Shown: one piece after another, positions 6,389 through 9,781 of the stretch | Numbering within the stretch: position 1 is the first letter of the stretch | Layout of the letters: each line of letters starts with the position of its first letter | Source: Lachnospiraceae bacterium | GTDB lineage: Bacteria; Bacillota_A; Clostridia; Lachnospirales; Lachnospiraceae | Direction: 5' to 3' | Assembly: GCA_017435025.1 (NCBI GenBank) | Contig: JAFSFU010000299.1 | Coordinates: 1-9,781, forward strand | Length of the DNA stretch: 9,781 bases | Program-made: the position numbers and the translations under genes | Notes under the pieces: model-generated | Told to the model about the DNA's origin: nothing | Database searches by the model: none | What the model saw: only the letters and a program-made list of their open reading frames with translations

Positions 6389-6937
6389 TTAGGCCATTGC
6401 CTTTTTCAACCATTTCCGTTCATAGAACAGGTCCATATGCTCAGAAAACACCGATTCCTGCTCCTCGCTTCCGTCAAGCTGCCACTTTTTTTCAATCGGA
6501 TTCCCTTCTTCGTCCAGTGTCATTGTAACCAAAAGTCCATCTGTCTCCTGTTTCAGGCTTTCCATGACAAACCTCCGGCATCCGGCGGCACTGACAAGCG
6601 TCATAGACCAGAAATCTCCGTCTTTTTCAAGATATAAAATATCCACCGGTCCTAAAATATAATACTGTGTTCGTTTTTCGTTCTCAAACTTCATTGCCGA
6701 ACGCGCATTCTTTACGTTATACATCATACGGGCCAGCTTTCTTGTCGGATGCAGAAGACCGTCAAAATCCAAAACCACCATATCATTGGACTCCCAACGA
6801 TCCCGCACGTCCAAATATTCATCGGATGTAAGGGCAATCTTTTTTGTCCACTGAGGCAGCAGCCAGCTACCGGCCTGCTTATACATTGCCAGCATATGAA
6901 CAAATTCTTTTGTACTCTGGAATTGAATCACGGACAT
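6389..6937 (-). CDS. Unknown 182-residue protein between WXG100 and PP2C genes
   Basis: I do not recognise the family. 182 residues, soluble, no signal or membrane segment. It starts with a helix-like segment (STKEFVHMLAMYKQAGSWLL), then a mixed alpha/beta region with strands MVVLDFDGLL (53-62), QYYILGPVDILYLEKDG (91-107), FWSMTLVSA (109-117) and LLVTMTLDEEG (135-145), and ends with a basic helix (FYERKWLKKAMA). The ATG at 6937 has AAGGGGG about eight bases upstream. It follows the WXG100 gene by 89 bases, a gap containing a hairpin, and precedes the phosphatase by only 14 bases, suggesting that it belongs to the phosphatase expression unit. A chaperone or adaptor for the WXG100 protein, or a phosphatase partner, are possibilities supported only by position. 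Confidence 0.85.
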   Translation of the reverse strand: MSVIQFQSTKEFVHMLAMYKQAGSWLLPQWTKKIALTSDEYLDVRDRWESNDMVVLDFDGLLHPTRKLARMMYNVKNARSAMKFENEKRTQYYILGPVDILYLEKDGDFWSMTLVSAAGCRRFVMESLKQETDGLLVTMTLDEEGNPIEKKWQLDGSEEQESVFSEHMDLFYERKWLKKAMA

Positions 6938-6960
6938 CTCTCATCCCCCTTTTCTCGATG

Positions 6961-7019
6961 GAAGCAGGCCCGAACCTTCACATCCGGGCCATTTTTCCAT
7001 AGAAATATAAGATTGCTTC
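6961..7019 (-). other. Nested inverted repeats between WXG100 gene and the downstream genes
   Basis: GGCCCG (6967-6972) pairs with CGGGCC (6985-6990) around a 12-base loop. Flanking GAAGCA (6961-6966) also pairs with TGCTTC (7014-7019), closing a larger structure with a 23-base bulge. Read on the minus strand the strong stem is not followed by a U-run (TGCTTCCATCG follows), so it is not a classical terminator in the direction of transcription. The ATTTTT run follows it only on the + strand, where no gene is seen. It may be an mRNA-processing or stabilising structure at the 3' end of the WXG100 message. Confidence 0.5.
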
Positions 7020-7026
7020 TGCGAAA

Positions 7027-7323
7027 TTAGATATTTTCGAAACGCTGTGTACCGCCTGCGATCACGTTTCTCTGATCCTGTGCGTATGCTTTCATAGCCT
7101 GAGAAAATGCATTTAACGCACCGATATAGTTTGTCATTGTAGCTTTGAACTGCTCATGCTTTGCCTCAAAAGCTGCCTGCGGACCACCCTGCATATTGCA
7201 GTCTGCTGTTTCACGAACCAGATTTCCGAGTGCCATCATCTCTGCTTCAAAATTTCCTGCAATTACATCCAGACGAGCTGCTGCACTTTCTAATCCTTCA
7301 ATATTAACACTGCTTGTACCCAT
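7027..7323 (-). CDS. WXG100-family (EsxA-like) protein with M-Q-G in place of W-x-G
   Basis: A small secreted-type helical-hairpin protein of the ESAT-6/WXG100 superfamily, the hallmark substrate and component of type VII secretion. 98 residues, the typical length. Pattern: helix 1 (EGLESAAARLDVIAGNFEAEMMALGNLVRETADC), turn, then helix 2 (PQAAFEAKHEQFKATMTNYIGALNAFSQAMKAYAQDQ), followed by a short tail. The turn reads N-M-Q-G-G at residues 43-47, so the family tryptophan is replaced by methionine (M44) while the glycine and the following AAF are kept. The C-terminal export motif Y-x-x-x-D/E is only approximate (Y80, with D at +3 and Q at +4). The ATG at 7323 has AAGGAG seven bases upstream; upstream in-frame ATGs overlap that site. 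It lies 78 bases after the 528-residue gene. Confidence 0.9.
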   Translation of the reverse strand: MGTSSVNIEGLESAAARLDVIAGNFEAEMMALGNLVRETADCNMQGGPQAAFEAKHEQFKATMTNYIGALNAFSQAMKAYAQDQRNVIAGGTQRFENI

Positions 7324-7330
7324 AATCATT

Positions 7331-7336
7331 CTCCTT
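7331..7336 (-). promoter_or_regulatory. Ribosome binding site of the WXG100 gene
   Basis: AAGGAG with seven bases to the ATG at 7323. It fixes the start at MGTSSVNIEG rather than the in-frame ATGs at 7341 and 7329. Confidence 0.8.
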
Positions 7337-7401
7337 CTCATTCTTCATTATTTGAATGCTTTTCGCATCATTTACTTTACTTGTTGTCATTAAAACGGGA
7401 A

Positions 7402-8988
7402 CTACTTTGCATTTACAAGGTCGCCCATATTTACCTGATCAAAGACATGCTTTGATGTCAGTTCAAACTCCGTCGGGAGATTGTTGAGTTCCTCCAGCTT
7501 CTCTGTTGCCAGAATATACCATTCCGATTTCTTATCATCCACGATCTTCAGAATATTCTCATATTCCTGTTTCTTTGTGATCACAAGAATATCATATAGG
7601 TCATTGGCACGCTCCACATCTTCCGCCGTCGCAACTCCCTGCTCCATCAGCGAAACATAGTTCTCGAAGGTTCTGGTCAGAACTCCATCGTACTGATACA
7701 GGCCCATTAGTGTATTCATTGCTCCGGTTTCTTCGCCCCAGGCAATCTTAGCTGCACCACTGATCAGATCCATACCAACTGTTACCTCTTTCAATCCCGG
7801 AATCTCACTGACCAGCTTCATAGCTTCGCCAAAACTCCAATCATACATATTTTCGCACATCTTAGCCGTAAAATATTCCATGTTGTCCGAGTACAAACGT
7901 TCCAGCTCCTCGATCTTTTCAATCACAACACCACTGGTAAATCCACTGATTTCTAATGACTCTCGGAAAGACTCCAGATACCCCACTTGGACAGAATGAT
8001 TACTCATCAAATGAAAGATCATTTTTGTTCCAAACTCCATATATTCCTGGATATCCATCACTATGCCGGCACCCTTGACAAATCCTTTTGAATTCTCGAC
8101 CACATATCCGGCTCCAACGACTCCATTGATCAGATTTTCAAAAAAAGTAGCCAGTCCAGGCACTTTATAGAATTGATATTGCATATCCTTATATGTATCT
8201 AAGAGTCCCTCATACATGTCCGGATCAACAGTTCCATTTGCCTCGTCAATCGTTTTTAATGTCTTTATGAACATCTTCATCAATTGCCCCAGGCCCTGAA
8301 TACCAACTTTTTCACCGAGAGCATCCCAATCGACTACTTCATAATCCACATCCGCACCTTCATATCCCGGAAGTTCCTTTAACATACTTTCCAGAGAAGC
8401 AGTCAGAGCATTATTCATCAATTCGTAATTTCCATCACCAATGCCAAGTCCATTTCCAATAAACTCCCAGTAATTCTCTTTATTGGAAAACTGTGTGGCA
8501 CCCCATTTATTACGTGTAGATTTTCCATATTCAGAATTCCAGATAAATGCACCCAGATCATTGTAATCCACCGAGAAAGACTTTCCGGACTGCAGCATAT
8601 TATACGCCGGTGAGAGATCATAATCCGGTCCCTCTTCCAGTTCAACCTCATAAATTTCAGCAAAACTTGGGCCATTATAGGTATCGGATCCGCCGTCAAT
8701 CTGATCCGCTCTGTTTTTCGCATCTTCCTGCGCCTGCTCCCAGTCTTTCAGATAGGCATCCATTGCTTCTCTAAGATCGGTCAAACGTCTCTGTGCCTCT
8801 TTGAATCGGGCAACTCCGGCACTTACTTCTCCCGATGAGTCATAATGATTCATCATCTCCTGGAGATAATAATGGTCTGCCGAACCAAACATCCGAATAT
8901 TGCAGTCGCTGAAGCACTGCGCGGCTTCCTTTAGAAATCCCTGATTCTTTACAAATCGTTCTTTATCCAGATATTCTACTGTTCCCAC
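7402..8988 (-). CDS. Unknown 528-residue helical protein in T7SS cluster; candidate secreted substrate or component
   Basis: I do not recognise a named family. 528 residues, acidic, no classical signal peptide. The N-terminal 100 residues are predominantly helical (VKNQGFLKEAAQCFSDC; RFKEAQRRLTDLREAMDAYL) and end in a Gly/Asp linker (DQIDGGSDTYNG). This resembles the WXG/LXG-like helical N-termini of T7SS substrates, without a clear WXG motif. A Gly/Asn-rich segment follows (GNGLGIGDGNYEL at 178-190), then a small-residue hydrophobic stretch at 277-312 (LINGVVGAGYVVENSKGFVKGAG), a second at 400-425, and a long helical end (about 430-500, including TKKQEYENILKIVDDKKSEW). No toxin active-site motif is visible, so it is not a recognisable polymorphic toxin. 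The start is a GTG at 8988, with AAAGGAGG seven bases upstream. It sits between yukD-like and WXG100 genes, which argues for a structural component, chaperone or substrate of the system. Confidence 0.88.
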   Translation of the reverse strand: MGTVEYLDKERFVKNQGFLKEAAQCFSDCNIRMFGSADHYYLQEMMNHYDSSGEVSAGVARFKEAQRRLTDLREAMDAYLKDWEQAQEDAKNRADQIDGGSDTYNGPSFAEIYEVELEEGPDYDLSPAYNMLQSGKSFSVDYNDLGAFIWNSEYGKSTRNKWGATQFSNKENYWEFIGNGLGIGDGNYELMNNALTASLESMLKELPGYEGADVDYEVVDWDALGEKVGIQGLGQLMKMFIKTLKTIDEANGTVDPDMYEGLLDTYKDMQYQFYKVPGLATFFENLINGVVGAGYVVENSKGFVKGAGIVMDIQEYMEFGTKMIFHLMSNHSVQVGYLESFRESLEISGFTSGVVIEKIEELERLYSDNMEYFTAKMCENMYDWSFGEAMKLVSEIPGLKEVTVGMDLISGAAKIAWGEETGAMNTLMGLYQYDGVLTRTFENYVSLMEQGVATAEDVERANDLYDILVITKKQEYENILKIVDDKKSEWYILATEKLEELNNLPTEFELTSKHVFDQVNMGDLVNAK

Positions 8989-8995
8989 CGGTCTC

Positions 8996-9003
8996 CCTCC
9001 TTT
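8996..9003 (-). promoter_or_regulatory. Ribosome binding site of the 528-residue gene (GTG start)
   Basis: AAAGGAGG, seven bases before the GTG at 8988, one of the strongest sites in the window. No in-frame ATG competes nearby. Confidence 0.8.
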
Positions 9004-9011
9004 CTGCGACT

Positions 9012-9266
9012 CTATACAATCTGCATTTCCAGTATGCTTCCGTCATAAATTCCACACTGTTCCATTGTACACTCCGGCATCAGTTTTCTTCCGTCGAAAT
9101 ATAATTGAACTTCTTTGTTTTGAAGGGTGATTCCCTGAAATTTCAATTTTGCTGCAGCTTTGAACATTGGAAGCCAGTTTTGCACCGAAACCATGGACGG
9201 AATCTCAAAATCCTCCTCTTGTCCGTTCCAGCGAACCGTCACGATTACCATTTCCGGTATTTTCAT
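9012..9266 (-). CDS. YukD/EsaB-like ubiquitin-fold T7SS protein
   Basis: A small ubiquitin-like protein of the YukD/EsaB type, found in T7b secretion loci of Firmicutes and required for or regulating secretion there. About 84 residues. The beta-grasp pattern is visible: strand MVIVTVRWNG, strand EDFEIPSMVSV, helix VQNWLPMFKAAAKL, strand EVQLYFDGRKLM, then CTMEQCGIYDGSILEMQIV, in which the G-I-x-D-G-x-x-L ending is typical. No C-terminal di-glycine is present, so it is not expected to be conjugated. The upstream gene's TGA overlaps the start (ATGATG), and GGGGAGG lies six bases before the ATG at 9266; the ATG at 9269 is a possible alternative, and an in-frame ATG at 9287 is unlikely. It is probably translationally coupled to the preceding WXG-like gene. 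Symbol withheld because orthology to yukD is by fold pattern only. Confidence 0.86.
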   Translation of the reverse strand: MKIPEMVIVTVRWNGQEEDFEIPSMVSVQNWLPMFKAAAKLKFQGITLQNKEVQLYFDGRKLMPECTMEQCGIYDGSILEMQIV

Positions 9267-9706
9267 CATTTTCCTCCCCAAATCCATTCAAAAAGGTCAA
9301 CAGCATCGTCCTTCACGACTTTGCCAACTTTCTGAGCATCGCTTAGTGCTTTCTCTGCAGCGCTGACTTGATCCCGCTTTTTCTCAAACTTCTTTTCAAG
9401 CTGCTTTTCGATCGTATGAAGTCCTGCAAGGATATCGTCCTTCGCTCCGACAAATTCATTGTATAATTCCCGCAGCTTATGTTCAAATGCATCCGCACTC
9501 TGTCCCTGCCAGAATCCGTAACTTTCTTTCTGCCGTAGAACTCCATACATGTGATGTAGTCCCATACAGCCTTCTCTTGCTGCATAGTTCGGATGCTCAC
9601 CATTAAACTCCCATTCCACATCCTGAATACATGCGCGGCAGCGTTCCAGTTCATCGGCAATTTCCATCATCTCATCATATAACTTTTCATACTCTTTGAC
9701 AGTCAT
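9266..9706 (-). CDS. WXG-like helical protein (146 residues), T7SS-associated
   Basis: A small, almost wholly helical protein with a WXG100-type turn. The N-terminal helix (MTVKEYEKLYDEMMEIADELERCRACI) is followed by an insert with EWEFNGEHPNYAAREG, then GFWQGQSADAFEHKLRELYNEFVGAKD, where W66-Q-G68 and the following ADAF match the WXG100 hinge and start of helix 2. A charged coiled coil (KQLEKKFEKKRDQVSAAEKAL) extends to about 130. At 146 residues it is longer than classical WXG100 proteins (about 100) and has an extra segment before the WXG turn, so it may be a WXG-related partner or chaperone rather than the main EsxA. The ATG at 9706 has AGGA seven bases upstream. Its stop TGA overlaps the next gene's start. 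The preceding gene ends 21 bases upstream. Confidence 0.87.
   Translation of the reverse strand: MTVKEYEKLYDEMMEIADELERCRACIQDVEWEFNGEHPNYAAREGCMGLHHMYGVLRQKESYGFWQGQSADAFEHKLRELYNEFVGAKDDILAGLHTIEKQLEKKFEKKRDQVSAAEKALSDAQKVGKVVKDDAVDLFEWIWGGK
9273..9279 (-). promoter_or_regulatory. Ribosome binding site of the YukD-like gene
   Basis: GGGGAGG inside the last codons (Trp-Gly-Gly-Lys) of the upstream gene, six bases before the ATG at 9266. The Trp-Gly-Gly end of the upstream protein thus doubles as the site that loads ribosomes on this gene. Confidence 0.75.
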
Positions 9707-9727
9707 GAATCTATCCTGTCTCCTCTC

Positions 9728-9781
9728 CTAGCCATGCATCCAGCGGAAGAATATTGCATCGGTATCACTCAGAACCAAACA
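9728..9781 (-). CDS. 3' end of an unknown upstream gene (partial)
   Basis: Only 17 codons and a TAG stop are visible at the right edge, encoding a C-terminus LVLSDTDAIFFRWMHG. The other two minus-strand frames contain early stops or no plausible end, and this stop lies 21 bases before the next start, matching operon spacing. The protein is too short here to identify. By position it could be a core T7SS gene (for example an EssC- or YukC-type protein) or another substrate. Confidence 0.45.
   Translation of the reverse strand, partial: CLVLSDTDAIFFRWMHG

Noticed and set aside
5807..6637. 276-codon open frame on the + strand opposite the PP2C gene
   Set aside because: The product is rich in Pro, His, Cys and Phe with no recognisable domain, and it lies antisense to a gene with a complete set of family motifs. 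It is the shadow of that coding region.
6764..6781. HAD-phosphatase motif I lookalike (VVLDFDGLL) in the 182-residue protein
   Set aside because: The other HAD motifs (conserved Thr/Ser, Lys and the acidic DD/GDxxxD) cannot be found in the remaining 120 residues, so the match is probably chance.
7324..7401. Possible separate promoter for the WXG100 gene
   Set aside because: The 78-base gap has no convincing -35/-10 pair. Only AT-rich sequence and a four-bp ATGC/GCAT stem are seen.

Overview
The window looks like a low-to-moderate GC Firmicute, most likely a Clostridia/Lachnospiraceae member. This is inferred from the gene order rimP-nusA-ylxR-ylxQ-infB, strong AGGAGG-type ribosome binding sites, frequent GTG/TTG starts, an initiation factor 2 with a long Arg/Gly/Gln-rich N-terminus, and a Firmicutes-type WXG100/YukD cluster. 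No marker pins down the genus. Every gene I accept lies on the minus strand, so transcription runs from the right edge to the left.

Left part (1-3780): the conserved transcription/translation operon, in transcription order rimP (ribosome maturation), nusA (elongation/termination factor), ylxR/rnpM (small RNA-binding protein), ylxQ (L7Ae-type RNA-binding protein) and the 5' part of infB (IF2), which runs off the left edge inside the GTPase domain. The genes are packed tightly: nusA's ribosome binding site touches the rimP stop, ylxQ starts at a TTG inside ylxR, and infB starts at a GTG sharing one base with the ylxQ stop. IF2 carries about 190 residues of tandem Arg/Gly/Gln repeats encoded by 36- and 54-bp DNA repeats.

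Middle (3781-4017): the only sizeable gap before the right-hand cluster ends. It holds promoter-like AT-rich hexamers, an 11-bp perfect inverted repeat just downstream of them (a terminator or leader hairpin ahead of rimP), and a weaker hairpin right after the last gene of the upstream cluster.

Right part (4018-9781): eight complete co-directional genes plus the tail of a ninth, forming a type VII secretion (T7b, Ess/Yuk-like) accessory cluster. In transcription order: the end of an unknown gene, a 146-residue WXG-like helical protein, a YukD/EsaB-like ubiquitin-fold protein, a 528-residue unknown protein, a WXG100 protein whose WXG motif reads M-Q-G, an unknown 182-residue protein, a PP2C-type Ser/Thr phosphatase with all main catalytic motifs, a two-helix membrane protein, and a protein with a long charged coiled-coil tail. 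No EssC ATPase, YukC/EssB, kinase or FHA protein is visible; these would be expected beyond the right edge if this is a complete locus. The two least explained parts are the unknown proteins packaged with a phosphatase in a secretion cluster, and the 528-residue protein between YukD and the WXG100 protein.
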